Shown here in pieces: positions 1 through 11,949 of a DNA stretch of 64,000 bases; position 1 is the first letter of the stretch; each line of letters opens with the position of its first letter. The stretch is from Cervus elaphus (Eukaryota > Chordata > Mammalia > Artiodactyla > Cervidae): NCBI RefSeq assembly GCF_910594005.1, contig NC_057815.1:77485552-77549551 (forward strand), read 5' to 3'. Under the pieces are notes generated by a model, which had not been told where the DNA came from, ran no database searches, and saw only the letters and a program-made list of their open reading frames with translations. Made by a program: the position numbers and the translations under genes.

Positions 1-198
1 GTAAGGGGTCATCAGGGTTCAAACCCAGGCCCCCGGCTCCAGCCCCCAGCTCTTGTCCAGCTCCTCCTAGGAAGGACACATCCTCTTTGCAGACAGAGCC
101 ATGAGGCATGTGGGAGCTGCCCAGCTATTGATTCCATGGAACTCTGTAGCAGGTTCCCATAACTTCCTGCACTTCCCTGGAGGCATTTTTTTCCTCTC

Positions 199-255
199 AA
201 TTTTTAAAATTGTGGTATAATACATATAACATGTGATTTATCACTTTAACCTTTT
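199..255. mobile_element. L1M fragment, first part
   Basis: Text of the type aaaattgtggtataatacat recurs in mammalian L1M 3' regions. It is cut by a younger LINE and SINE and appears to resume near 898 (taagtgtacaacacagcagc). Confidence 0.6.
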
Positions 256-898
256 TAAAAATTGTTATTATTTTCTATTGGAGTATAATTGCTTTACAAT
301 GTTGTGTTAGTTTCTGTTATACAGCAAAGTGGATCCTTTATATGTATACACATACCTGCTCCCCCTTGGACCTCTCTCCCACCACCACCGCCGATCCCTC
401 TGCTTCAGGTCATTACAGAGCACCGAGCTGAGCTCCCTGCGTCTTACAGCAGCTTCCACTAGCTAGCTATTTTATACATGGCAGTGTGTACATGGGAGAA
501 GGCAACGGCACCCCACTCCAGTACTCCTGCCTGGAAAATCCCATGGACGGAGGAGCCTGGTAGGCTGCGGTCCATGGGGTCGCTAAGAGTCAGATACGAC
601 TGAGCGACTTCACTTTCACTTTTCACTTTCATGCATTGGAGAAGGAAATGGCAGCCCACTCCAGTGTTCTTGCCTGGAGGATCCCAGGGACGGGGGAGCC
701 TGGTGGGCTGCCGTCTATGGGGTCACACAGAGTCGGACACGACTGAAGTGACTTAGCAGCAGCAGCAGTAGTGTATATATATCAATGCTACGCTTTCAAT
801 TTGTCCCACCCTCTTCTTCCCAGCAAGTGTCTACGAGTCTGTTCTCTACATCTGTGTCTCTATTCCTGCCCTGGGACTAGGTTCATTGGTACCATTTT
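256..898 (-). mobile_element. ruminant L1 3' end, antisense, containing a SINE
   Basis: Begins T-rich (ttattattttctattggagt) and continues like the reverse complement of a ruminant L1 tail (taattgctttacaatgttgt). It is interrupted by the Bov-A2 at 491-768 and ends before the L1M text resumes. Confidence 0.65.
491..768 (+). mobile_element. Bov-A2 SINE
   Basis: Two related BovA monomers joined by a ttcacttttcacttt linker, each ending in an agtcggacacgactga-type block, with a terminal cag repeat. An imperfect duplication (agtgtgta / agtgtata) flanks it. Confidence 0.9.
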
Positions 899-1000
899 TC
901 TAAGTGTACAACACAGCAGCATTAAGTACGTTCACAGAGTCGTGCAGCCATCACCACTATTTCTGAAACGGTTCATCACCTGGAGGCTTGACTCTTCTCT
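898..1000. mobile_element. L1M fragment, second part
   Basis: Continues the L1M 3' region interrupted at 255: taagtgtac, then attaagtacgttcac and gtgcagccatcaccac, a well-known ancient L1 text. Confidence 0.6.
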
Positions 1001-2080
1001 TCTTTGATGTCTGCCCTTTTTGCATCTTCAGTGGGATTTCTCTAAAGTAACTCATGATGACACCCCTCAACCGTCCTGCATTCCCTCTCTCACCCTTGCC
1101 CACTGGTTAGGAGAGGCCAGCATAGAAGTAATCCTGCAGCAGTTGGCGCTGTCGCTTTATGGGAGGGGTATCTTTGAACTTGAAGGAACACGGGCTCTCC
1201 TCCTGGGGTCAGGAGGTGGGTCAGCCCTTCCTCAGCCTGACAGCTGTCCGAGGAGGGCTTGGAGGGGCCTCTCTGGGACCCACCACTGTGGGAGGCACAG
1301 AAATGTTTGCAGGAATTCTGCTGAGCTGGGAGTCCCTCTCCAGGGCCCTGGAAGGAAAGCTGCTTTATGCCCTCCGTGGGGATTTTTTTAGGATTTGTGG
1401 TTTCAAAGAAATAACTTCTGAAACTCAGCTGTGAGTTTCACTTCTCTCATGATGAGTTTCAACATCGCTGTCTGTATCTCACTGTCATGCATGCCTTGTT
1501 CTGGCCCTGTTAGGATGCCATCATAGTAACACTACGGCATTTATATCCAGGCTCTTTTCAGATCCCAGTAGACGGGGTGGTATTAATGGTCCTTGGCTGG
1601 ACTGTAGTAGAACAAGCTCTGCTAAATGAAAAATCTTGTATTACATCCCCAGCCCCTGTAAGTTTTGGTCTAAGAAGAGAATTGCTTTTAGCATTTTTGT
1701 TTTCAGGGATGACTGTGTTTGGAGGGAGTGTTTTGGGTGTTTGGGGAGAACTGTGCTTCTTCCCAAGGGACTTGGAAGAAGAGCTGGCTTGGGGAATAGA
1801 CAGCATAAAGGCAGTCACCCCCGTAGTAAGTGACTGCAGCAATTCTGGGATGGTCCTGGTGTTCATTAAAATCCTCCTCCAGGCACCAGCCATAGCCTGG
1901 AATTCCGTATCAGTGCTTTACTTATTAATTACAGATACTCTGGGTGTGGATAAAGTCCAGAAGTGGAGGAAGGGTAGAAAGAGAGGGTTTCATTTACCTT
2001 CCACACAGGAGACTCTGTGCTACACTGCTATATACATCTCATCTCAACCTTAAAGCCCACTAGAAATACATTTGCTGTGA
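1000..2080. other. KIAA1549L: intron, no recognised repeat
   Basis: No repeat family recognised. One exon-like interval (1562-1657) is flanked by cttttcag and gtaagt, but it ends in phase 0 and cannot join the next exon directly; see findings. Confidence 0.4.
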
Positions 2081-2084
2081 TGTA

Positions 2085-2215
2085 GCCTTTCTTATTCCAT
2101 TTTACAGAGAAGGACTTGGACTCTGAGAGGGCCAGTGGTTTGCCCAAAGTCCCCTAGCTGGCAAGTGCCAGTGCTGAGAGAGCTCATTCCTTCTATCACA
2201 CGATCCTGCTCTCAA
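2085..2215 (-). mobile_element. MIR fragment
   Basis: Contains the reverse-strand MIR core: ttttacagagaaggac, then ttgcccaaagtcccctagct. Confidence 0.7.
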
Positions 2216-2414
2216 GGATGGAGCTTAGATCCTTCAGCAAAGCTGTTGGAAAGAAAAGTAGAATCAGGGTAGCGCTGAGCCAGGAACCACCAAGAAATCC
2301 AATCAGCTGTTCCTGCAGCAATGCGGTGTTCCCATACAGACTCTGACTGAACATACGATCTTCAATAAGGTTAAGACCTAGTACAACAAGTTTAGGTCAT
2401 TACACCTGTCCCAG

Positions 2415-2545
2415 CTTGTGAAGGATAGGGCTTCAAGGGTTCGGGCTTGAGCCCCGGCTTTGCTGATGACTAGCTGTGTGAACTTAGACAAGTCATGTAA
2501 CCTCTTCAGCATCTCAAACAGGTGGGTAGCGATTCCTCACCCCTG
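2415..2545 (+). mobile_element. MIR fragment
   Basis: Contains gctgatgactagctgtgtga and acaagtcatgtaacctctt, the forward MIR core. It ends about 150 bp before the first exon. Confidence 0.75.
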
Positions 2546-2695
2546 GGGATGTTGAGAGGAAAGGATGGCCAGACCCCATCATGGGGTCAGGCCCACAACC
2601 CTTACGGCTGATGCAGGCCCGGCCCTGGTGGCTGTGGTTTCTGAGTCAGCAGGGAGCCTCTCCCCTGACAGCGGCTCTGTCTTCTGTGTCCGCAG

Positions 2696-2847
2696 TGCTG
2701 CAGGGCGTGGACAATTCCCTGGTGGGCCTGCACAACCAGAGCTTCGCACGGGTCATGGAGCAGCGCCTGGCCCAGCTGTTCATGATGTCCCAGCAACAAG
2801 GCCGGCGGTTTAAACGGGCCACCACTCTGGGAAGCTACACAGTGCAG
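2696..2847 (+). CDS. KIAA1549L: KIAA1549L internal exon, membrane-proximal lumenal region (first exon in window)
   Basis: The exon begins after the acceptor ctgtgtccgcag and ends CAG before the donor gtgggt. The first two bases (tg) complete a codon split with an upstream exon outside the window. The next 50 codons start LQGVDNSLVGLHNQSF and end LGSYTVQ; the exon finishes in phase 0. The peptide is lumenal/extracellular by position, since it lies N-terminal to the only hydrophobic helix. It contains one N-glycosylation sequon (NQS, 13th full codon). An amphipathic helix (residues FARVMEQRLAQLF) is followed by a basic RRFKR patch and a beta-like segment. Helix then strand just before the membrane resembles a SEA-type fold, which is an inference. 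The frame is also open upstream into the intron, but the pyrimidine-rich acceptor and family homology place the border at 2696. Length is 152 nt, so skipping it shifts the frame. Confidence 0.9.
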
Positions 2848-3330
2848 GTGGGTGCATGCAAAGCCGCAAGAGTCTGTAAGAAAGGTGTGGAAACCTGCTT
2901 CCTGAGCTGAAGTAGATCGTGCTGCGTGCAGAGGTGCATGCACACCACAAGCTGATGAGGCCGGTTAATCCACACTGCTCTTACTTTGGCGGGGTCGCTG
3001 GTCGTAATCATCGACATTGTGAAGGAGGGTGAGAGCTGCTCTCCCGACTCTCACTCTGGATTGCAGGGGGAAGCAGGTCTCAGAAGACATGCTGCCCACA
3101 CGTGCATATTTATTCAACAAAACATTATTAGTAAGTGTCAACTCCCCCGCAACCTGCTCTGGAGGCTGGATGAGGTCCCAGCTTTCAGGCCTCTCAGCAC
3201 CATGGCTGTGATCAGCAGAAACACTCATCAGCCTCCCAAAAGTGGGGTTCTGTCGGCCTTGTCGAGTCTGTTTCAACAAACAGAGCCCTCTCCATTTATA
3301 AGGGACACTTGACCTCACTGGGATTTAGGG
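2848..3330. other. KIAA1549L: intron, nothing recognised
   Basis: Ordinary-looking intron after the first exon; short open frames only, without codon bias or splice support. Confidence 0.4.
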
Positions 3331-3735
3331 GAATACGCTATAGCAGACACTGCTGGGGCCCTCCCCACACTTGTTTACCGTTTCTATGAAGGCTGATAGA
3401 CTTCCAACATCATTTTATTCAAGGGCTGACTCTTGAGGTGGCAGAACCCACTTTGCCCAGTCATGGCTGGCTGGAAGTACCTGGGAATTCACTGGCAGTG
3501 GGGGTATAAATACCACAGCTCTCTGGTTTCTTGGCTGGGAGAATTCTGAAAAGTGTGCTTTAGGATCATCAGCAGAGCTTTCTCACAGAATTAAGCTTTG
3601 GTTTTCCACCATGGTGACTTGCTTCCTACCTAATGCACCCCCCATCAGTTCTCTGCACCTCTCCAATAAATGACAAGCATTCAGCTCATCTCAGAGTCTA
3701 CTTCAGAGGGAACCCAACAGAGATTCCATCCTGAG
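3330..3735 (+). mobile_element. possible old LTR fragment
   Basis: TATAAATA at 3505-3512 and AATAAA at 3665-3670 lie at LTR-like spacing. The end (gagggaacccaacagag) resembles the ends of old ERVL-type LTRs. No duplication found. Confidence 0.35.
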
Positions 3736-5495
3736 GGTAGAGGCTCTGAGCCTCTCTAGATTCTTTGTCCAGTTCCAGCAAGAGTGGGAATGTCTCTAGC
3801 ATATTCTAACCAATCGACATATCTTGAGTATCACTACTTCTACCCAGTGAGAATCCATTTCTAACATTAGTTACGCTAATCAAAGCTCCGTGGAGCAAGG
3901 AATCAAGTTATAGAAGCACTTCTGGCAGTCGCCTCTAGAAAGGGGGCATCTTCTGTGGCATCTAGCCAGCTGCCCCTGGGGTGTGAACTCCTGATTGGTG
4001 ACTGACCACATCTAGGGTATAACATAACCCAAACACGCATGCATGGTATCACACGAAGAGGAAGCTTTAAAGGAAATTATAGACATTCCCATAGTCTGTC
4101 TGCAGATCATGTCCCCAGGCAATCTTGGAAGTACAAGCAACCCATCTTTTGGAACAGTTTCCTACCTCAGTCAACGTCCCACCCCTTAGGGAGACTCGGG
4201 TCCCCTGTTCACAGCTGGTGTATTTGGCCTCTTGTCCTATTGAACATCGCTTTGGTTCTAAAAGCCTTTGTGGTCTGAGACAGCCTCGTAATGAGGTAAA
4301 GAGGTCATTAATTTCATGTGCCAGGTTTGTGATTCCCTTTCTGGGGGGGTCCATGTGAGCCCTATAATTCACATTTCTCCAAGTAACAGAAAGGAAGTCA
4401 CTGGGATTCAGACAGTTGAAATGGAGTTTGCCTCAACTGAAGTGGGAGAAAGAATCACCCTCCACTCCCGATTATTTGTTAACCTAAGAAACGCAACACA
4501 TTCTAAGTGCCTAAAAGAGCCCAGCGAGGTCTTTTCTCCTCTGTTTTCCTGAGAACTCACTGTGTGTGGCCCCTTTTGTTACCTGGAAAACCTGAGTGAA
4601 GTAACTAGGGATTTATTTCTGCAAATCTCCAATTTACCAAGGGCGTAGATCACCTTCCAACATCATCCTTGGAGGAATTTGCTAGGAAGAATTTGCTGTT
4701 AAATTGAAATTGAGCAAAGTTATTAGTTGCTTGAATGTTCATTCATCTCGTACCTGGTTATACTAATGCTCTCCCTACCTCCTCTCCCACTGGGGACAGA
4801 AATAACACCCCCAATTTCCCAAATAAAATTCACTCTGTAGAGCTTACATCATCCTTCATGCAGAGAAGCCTTTCATCTGGGCTCAGATGATTTTTAAAGA
4901 TGAGCCACCTTCATGAATATGGAAATTTAAATGTCTAGAATCTAAAGATATTTTTCTAGTGGATATATTTGAAAAAGTGAGTCCAAAGAAGATATACATA
5001 GGCCCAGTAAGCATTTTTAATTGTGTAACTCTATTTGTCATCAAAGTAACGCAAGTTTTAACTACCACAAGATGCCATTTTCACCTACTAAAAGTGAGTG
5101 GATTGGTGCCATCCAGTGTTGAAGATGCAGTGAAATGGGCACCCTCAAACTCAGTAAATGGGAGAACACGTGAGTAGTTTAGACAAGAACCTTTTAGATG
5201 GTCACAACTTTACCCCTAGAAATTCCTTTCAAGAAGATAAAGGTGAACGCAAAGATGAAGAGGTGAGAGCACTCTTTCTCAGAGTGTCCAGAAAATGGTT
5301 TTATAAGGTGCCCATCTGACCAGGTCAGTTTGGGTAAGGCTGCATCCTCTAGAGCATTCTTGAAGATTCCAAAGGTATATTAACATACAAAGACTCTGAA
5401 AAGACCTGCAAGTAATCTCCTTGCCTTTCTGCAATATACTGATTTCTAAATTTAAGTACCATTATAATAACATCTACATTTCCCTGACATTTTAT
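3735..5495. other. KIAA1549L: intron, no recognised repeat
   Basis: About 1.8 kb without a repeat I recognise and without credible coding potential. Confidence 0.4.
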
Positions 5496-5499
5496 TATG

Positions 5500-6770
5500 A
5501 GCATTTGTAAACTCACAGAAAAGTTCCAAAAATTATGATGTAAACACATATATACTCACCATCTAGGTTCTACCATTAACAGTGTATTATGTTACCATTT
5601 TATATTTGATAGCATTTATCATTTCCACACCATGGATCAGTTTGGACTGTTCTACAACCTCATATAAATGAAATCCTACAGTATATTCTCTTTTGTATCG
5701 TTTTTTGACTCTGGAGTGTTTCTGAGATTCATCCACGTTGTTCTTTTATTCAGTAGTTTATTCCTTTTTATTGCTGAGTAATATTCCCTTGTATGAAGTA
5801 TACTACAGGTTGTTTATCCATGCTTCTGTTGATGGACACCTGGGCTTTTCCAAGTTTTTAGCTACAATAAGCAAAGCTCCTATGAACCTTCTTCTGCAAA
5901 TCTTTCTTTGGACATGTGCTTGCCTTTGTCTTGGGTATGTAGGAGTGGTCCACAGGATTGGTGTATGCGAGAAACTGAGAAACTGCCAGACCTTTCCCCA
6001 CAGTGTACTGTTTGATGCTCCCACCAACCGGATGTGGAGGTACCCCGCCTCCTCATCAACACAGGGTTGTCAGCCCTTCTCATTTTAGTCATTCTGGTGG
6101 TTGATAGTGATGCCTTATGGGCTTTAGTTGCATTTCCTCATTGAGCATCTAAAAAGACATGCTTATTGGCTCCTCAGATATCTTTCTTTGTGAAATGTCT
6201 GGTCAGATTATTTTAAAAGCCATTTTTTATTGGATTGTAGTAATATTTATTTTTAATTGTTATTCATAGCATATATACTCAGGAGCATAAAAATATGCAG
6301 AGTTTAAAGAACACTAATAAAAAAAGAACCCACAACCCAAAGAGTAAGAACATTACTGTTACCTTACCCCAGAAGCTTTCTCTGTGTCTTTTCTGATTAT
6401 ATCTACTTGCTTCCTTTCTACCAGAGTTGAGTGTGCTTCTGGATCTTGTATTAAATCATGCCTGTGTTTTCTGTATAGATTTTACCATTCTCATGTGTAT
6501 CCTTAACCAGTGCATCATTTGGTTTTGTTTGTTTTTGAACTTTATATTCTGTAATTCGTCTCTTTTGCTCCATATCAGGATTTTGTATTCACCCATATTG
6601 GATCAAAGAGCCATAGTTCTACTACTGTATAATATTTAATTGTGCAGCAGTACTATAATTCATTTCTCCATCCTACTGTTAGTGACTTCTGAATTTTTGT
6701 ATTTTTTTTGGCTATTATGAACAGTGCTGCTATAAACATTTTTGTTACATCTTTTGATATTCTGTGAGAC
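5500..6770 (-). mobile_element. ancient L1 (L1M) fragments, antisense
   Basis: Contains degraded reverse-strand L1 text such as ttattgctgagtaatattcc and gtttatccatgcttctgttg. A second piece repeats the same region near 6640-6760 (catttctccatcctactg, ggctattatgaacagtgctg). Confidence 0.7.
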
Positions 6771-6829
6771 TCATAATCTGTAAGATACACTTTGGGAAAT
6801 ACTATATGATGCCATGTTTATCAATGGTG

Positions 6830-7330
6830 AATTATACTAGTGAAAACTTGATAACAACCTTAATGTCCATAAATGAAGGTTTAGTTAAGTTTATGAGACA
6901 TGCACACAGTAGAATATTATATAGATATTAAAATTTATGTTTTATGTGTGATTATCAATTGTTAGTTACAATACTGAAACATGAGTAACAATCTAGGTGT
7001 TTAACAATAAAGGATTGGGTAAGTAAGTTTATGGAGCATACCTTGGAATGCCATGTAGAAACTAACATTTATGCTTTTATTATAATTAAGCCCCTATGGA
7101 TGCAAGTAAAAATGACAATATATAATATTATATAGAAAATATGATAAATAATTTTGTAAAATGATAAATAAGAGACTTGTGTGGAAAAAACAGTAGCAAA
7201 TACTCTAAAATGACGATAGCAATTAGCTTGTGGAGGAGGGGTTACAGATTGTTTTTATTTTATTTCATTTCTCGATGCTTTTCTGTATTTTCAAATTCTC
7301 TGTAGTGCAATGAGAAAATACAACAAAGGT
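6830..7330 (+). mobile_element. L1/HAL1-like fragments, sense
   Basis: AT-rich segment with two diverged copies of a motif ending in tagaatattatatagat / ggaatgccatgtagaa (6850-6930 and 6995-7065), the sense counterpart of the L1 text next to it. Confidence 0.45.
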
Positions 7331-7334
7331 TATT

Positions 7335-7810
7335 TTAGAAAAAGAACTTTGAGTCTCCAAACCCTGCTTTTATAAGAGACCTTTTGAATTGCAGACATAG
7401 TTCACTTTTTCCCCCTCTCTGGCAATTGCAGGAATTTGAAATTAGAAATCTTGTTTGAGCATAACCTAACATGCCCTGAATTCATGTGGAGGCCTATTTT
7501 CAAATGAGGCCAGAGTTTTCTGGAGGCTGGAAGACTTGACCATTTCAGCATTTCTTCTCCATCTCAAACTGTTCTTCCCAGATGTTTGTATTTTCAAGAC
7601 TGTTTTCTCCTCCCTGCCTTCCTCTTCCAGCGATAGTAGGGTTTCTTGAGACATTGGTATTAGGGAGATACGTGAAGGTTGATGCCTAAAATATATGTTA
7701 TGGGTCCACTCAGCTGCAGAAGGCTTCACAGTCGGGAGCGAGCCTACTGATCATGTGAGTAATTGCAGACTTGATGAACGATGCCCTGTAAACAAGGCCT
7801 ATCTTTTTTT
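7335..7810. other. KIAA1549L: intron before the second exon
   Basis: No recognised repeat. The T-run at 7804-7810 forms the pyrimidine tract of the acceptor. Confidence 0.4.
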
Positions 7811-7815
7811 GAAAG

Positions 7816-7987
7816 ATGGTAAAGATGCAGCGGGTGCCAGGACCCAAGGACCCTGCAGAGCTGACTTACTACACCCTGTACAACGGGAAACCTCTGCTGG
7901 GGACTGCAGCTGCCAAGATCCTGAGCACCATTGACTCCCAAAGGATGGCCTTGACTCTGCATCATGTTGTTCTTCTGCAAGCTGACC
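7816..7987 (+). CDS. KIAA1549L: KIAA1549L internal exon, juxtamembrane lumenal region
   Basis: The acceptor is a T-run followed by gaaag at 7811-7815, and the exon opens in phase 0 with ATG GTA AAG (MVKMQRVPGPKDPAEL). This ATG is an internal methionine, not a start. It reads 57 codons and ends with one base (c) of a split codon before the donor gtaagg. The peptide continues through YYTLYNGKPLLGT and ILSTIDSQRMALTLHHVVLLQAD. The alternation of strand, helix and strand completes the small globular-looking domain begun in the previous exon. The split codon joins the next exon as proline (ADP-VVKN). Length is 172 nt. It lies 5.0 kb downstream of the previous exon across old L1 sequence. Confidence 0.92.
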
Positions 7988-8160
7988 GTAAGGGGACAGT
8001 CTTTCTATTCAATATTTTTAACATCAGTAAATATTTCCTGTTCATCCAAGTGAGTCCCTAAACTCATGTTAGTAGACCCAGAGCTAAAAATATTTCTATT
8101 CTAGAAGGTTCTCAAATCAACCAGCTGTTTCCTGTATTGTTTAAAGCAATAGGTTTTGGG

Positions 8161-8374
8161 TGAAAGTGAAAGTCGCTCAGTTGTGTCTGACTCTTTGTGA
8201 TCCCATGGACTATACAGTTCACGGAATTCTCTAGGCCAGAATGCTGGAGTGGGTAGCCTTTCCCTTCTCCAGGGGAATCTTCCCAACCCAGGGATTGTAC
8301 CCAGGTCTCCTGCATTGCAGCCAGATTCTTTACCAACTGAGCTATCAGGGAAGCCCTGATATCAGGTAGCTATC
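8161..8374 (-). mobile_element. Bov-tA SINE, antisense
   Basis: Reverse-strand BovA tail (gaaagtcgctcagttgtgtc) followed by the reverse tRNA-like head (taccaactgagctatcaggg). A perfect 10-bp duplication aggttttggg lies at 8151-8160 and 8375-8384. Confidence 0.92.
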
Positions 8375-8799
8375 AGGTTTTGGGTAAGGGATGTGTTTTG
8401 GATACTAGGGTGATGGTAATACTGCTTTGCCCCAAGTCCTACCCACTCTTCCTCCTCAGTCCAGCCTTTTGAACAGCTAGAAAAATCACCACAGCTGAGA
8501 TTGTATTTGTTTGCTAGGGAATTAAAGGTAATTTGATTCAGTAAACTTTCCAGAGTCCTACATGAGCTGTGCTGGAGGACACACAGAAGTGGGCAAGACT
8601 TGCTAAATCCCTGCCGTTAAGGAGCAGAGAAGGTGTTGATGCAGATATAAAGGTGTAGAATGCAGAGTTGCTTCCAGTAGACAACGTGATTGATACAGGG
8701 CTCAACAGAGGGACAGATTGCTCTCAAGGGGTACCTGGGAAGGATTACTAGAGAAAGGGTATGAAACATAATAACTTCCTCTTTGAGGGCCCTCCCCAT

Positions 8800-9000
8800 G
8801 GTAGCTACTATGCTTGTTGCTTTACATAGATTTTTCTCTATGTCTCTGGGGCAACTTTATTCAGTTCCCAGTTACAGATGAGGAAACCTAGGCTCAGACA
8901 GGTTAACTAACTTGCTCCACGTCGCAGAATTAGTACTTGATATGATATTAATTCCAAGACAGGAATCTGAATCTGAGTTCAAAAGTGTGTTCTTGACTGT
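8800..9000 (-). mobile_element. MIR fragment
   Basis: Reverse-strand MIR: ttacagatgaggaaaccta, ctcagacaggttaactaact. Confidence 0.7.
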
Positions 9001-9009
9001 ATTGTATGC

Positions 9010-9850
9010 TGTGATTCCAGCCGAGGGTGGGGAAGAGGTTATAGTCTAGAAAGATGAAGCAGAAGGAGCAATAGAAGGGAAGTGAAAAGTACCAGTGGTG
9101 CTTGAAAAAAGGGAGTCAGGTTTCCTGCAGTACAGAAGCATGCGGAGGAGATGATGGGGGCAGAAATGAGCACTGCTTAGGAGATTCAGGCCTCCCGTGG
9201 CAAGGGAAGGGATTATACTGTGCTGAGATCGGTTCTGGGGAGCTACTGGAGATTTCTATGCGGGGGAATAGTATCATTGAAAGTACCCATTATCTAGGGA
9301 GATTAATCTGTTGGCAGTGTTCAGGTTGAGAGAAGGCAGAACTAATGAGGCTTTGTGATGGCCCAGGCATTAGGGACCCAAAGAAGGGCTTCAAAGAAAG
9401 CCAGGGAATAGGTGAGGTAGGTGAGCAACTGTGTGGCAGAAATGTTAGATTCAGCATCACATGGAGCATAGAGGGCCTGGAAGGCCCAGACTGATCTCCT
9501 AGTTGGTGTCCACGCTCCTTAGGAACCTGACTCGTGGTTTTCCCCTCCTCATCATCTGCCTTCATCCAGGGTGGCTGTGGCTTCCATGGGGATGGTCCAT
9601 CCCGTGTGTTGTTATGGCCCTCACTTCTGCTTGGCCAGCACATCCTCAGAGACACACCTTTGCCTAGAAATGATGGTCACCCTCTACAGTCTTGTCTTTA
9701 AAACGTTTTTAGCTCAGATTCTCTTCCTTTGCACCTCTGTCCTTCCCTCCCTATGGGCTCTGTCCCATCTCTGGTCAGGTCAATGACCTCATCAGTTCTG
9801 CTGTATCCTCTTCATGTGTGTTCCCCAGGCTCCGTTCTCAGCTCTTTATC
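9010..9850. other. KIAA1549L: intron, nothing recognised
   Basis: No repeat or gene recognised; a purine-rich first half probably belongs to old LINE debris. Confidence 0.3.
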
Positions 9851-10850
9851 CATCTCTCCAGGTAGAGAATGAAGTGTAGAGGACAGGGGTGAAAACCACT
9901 GCAGGTGTCCAGGTGAGAGGGGAAAGTGTCAGAGGTGGAGACTCAGAGAAGATATTTTACATATTTTTGCAGACAGAGCCAATGGGACAAGATAATGGAT
10001 TGTGGATGAGCAGGAGAAGATGAGGGCCAAAAGACTCAAGGTTGACTCCGAGGTGTTTGCTTGAGCACTGACTGTGGTGTCACTTGTTGAGATGCAGAAG
10101 GTACAGAGAGGAAGTGGTTCAGTGGCGCAGCAGTGGGGATGGGAGCTAGAATTGAGAGTTTGGTTTTGGACATGTTAGTTTATACATTCAAGTAGAGATA
10201 CTAACTTGGGAGGAGTCATCAACACAGATAACATTTAGAGTTAAGGGAATTCGTGAGATTAACCAGACTCAGCACGATTTAGAGCTAAAGAGAAGAGGGT
10301 GAAAATTAAGGCATGGGGAAGTTACATGAGGGAAGTACTGGAGCCAGCAAAGGATCCTGAGAAGGAACATTCAGGGAGATGGAGGAAACCCAGGAGGAGG
10401 TGGAGGAAACCCAGGAGGTGGTGAGGTCCAGAAACAAGCAAAGAAAGTGAATGTCTTGGAAGGGGGTGAGCTGTTGCATCAGCTTCTGTTCATAAGAGGC
10501 AGAGACTGGAAGGACGGAAATAAAGTGGCTTTGCTAAACTGGAGGTTGGTGGGAACCTTGGCAGGAGGAGTTCCCAGGAAGAGGTAGTGGAGACAGAGTG
10601 GCTAGAGGGACCCAGGAGACAGTGGAGGTGGGGAACCAATGCCAGCAAAGGGAGAAGATTAATGATGCAGTGGCTGGAGGGGCACATGAGAGAGAGTGGG
10701 TATATTTGGGTATTAAGACGTAATAGAGAGGGAGAAATTGACAATGCAGAAGAGAGACAAGCCCTGCAGGAATGAAGTCCACACATGGACGAGGGGGCAG
10801 CACAAGTGGAGGGTCAGACTCAGCGAGGAGCAGGGATGGCCCATCCTTTG
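9850..10850 (-). mobile_element. ancient LINE (L2-like), antisense
   Basis: Purine-rich text in the style of long antisense L2-associated repeats: gcaggtgtccaggtgagagg, gattgtggatgagcaggag, ttttggacatgttagttt. The same phrases recur in the copies at 17360-18290 and 26530-28010. Confidence 0.5.
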
Positions 10851-11207
10851 GCAGCAGGAGGCCAAGCGGAGCAGGGGTGTGGGTGTCAGTCACATGGTAC
10901 ATTTGGCACTGGAAGCCTGAGGACATCTCCATGGTTGTTTCTGCTCTCTTGGGTCATAATAACATGAAGGAGGCGGCTGAAGATGAGATTGTGGGGCAGG
11001 GCACATTTGAGCCTGGGTGAAGTAGTACACAATAAGCAAACTGATTAGCGAAACACGTAAGAGAGGAAGGCTCCCTTCCTCCCAGGTCTTCATTGCTATG
11101 TTCAGACCATTTCTTCTATTCTTGCAAAATGCTAGATGCTTCAAAGTTGCCTCCTCCTTACTGCAGTCACCTCTAGACCCCAAGCTGACCCCCACTGTCC
11201 TTTGAAG

Positions 11208-11459
11208 TTTTTTTAACATTAATTTACTTATTTTTGGCTACCCTTGGTCTGTGTTGCTGTGTATGGGCTACTCTCTAGTTGTGGTGCATGGGCTTCTCAT
11301 TTCAGCGGCTTTTCTTATTTCAGAGCACAGGCTCAGCAGTTAGGGCGCAAAGGCTTAGTTGCCCTATGGCGTGTGAAATCTTCCGGGACCAGGGACTGAA
11401 CCTGTGTCCCCTGCATTGGGAGGCAGACTCCCAACCACTGAACAACCAGGGAAGTCCAT
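11208..11459 (-). mobile_element. CHR SINE, antisense
   Basis: Reverse-strand tRNA-Glu-derived SINE ending aaccactgaacaaccagggaagtcc. An imperfect duplication (tcctttgaag / tcctttagag) flanks it. Confidence 0.8.
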
Positions 11460-11949
11460 CCTTTAGAGATTTTTACCTGGTTCATTGTCTCTTCCTCTTT
11501 ACCACTTCTCCTGCCCTAACCCATCCTTTACTTTGAGATCAGTTCCTTGACCTCCTTATTTCTACTCCAGGCCTCATCGTACTTGGGAAGGGGCGGCAAT
11601 GGGAGAGCTGGCCTTATTTAGACCAGGAGAAGAATGGAGTGTCAGGAGAAGAGGTCGAGGCTAAGGGGACTTGGCTGATGGAAATGCATGGGGAACAGTG
11701 GGAGGTTTAAGAGCTTGGGCCAGAGACAGCAGTCACAGCAGTTAGCAGGTGCTTGGAACCTTTTGGAAATGAGAGTCAAAGGATCATCTAGGGATGACCT
11801 TAGAGGCGTGACTGCGGCTCAGAGAGCCAGGATTCCAACTCTGTTCCACCTGCCTTCAGAGCTACTAACCTTCACCCTTACTTTTTTGTTTCCTTCAAAT
11901 CCACTTGGCCCTCCCAGTTCCCTTCTAGAGTAATTCTCAAACTGGTTTT

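Noticed and set aside
1577..2053. 158-codon open frame with hydrophobic stretches resembling a membrane protein
   Set aside because: Only the first part is bounded by splice-like signals; the rest runs through intron. It does not fit the phase of the next exon and I recognise no family.
7816..7818. ATG at the first base of the second exon as a possible start codon
   Set aside because: The preceding exon ends in phase 0 and joins in frame; the family has an internal methionine here.
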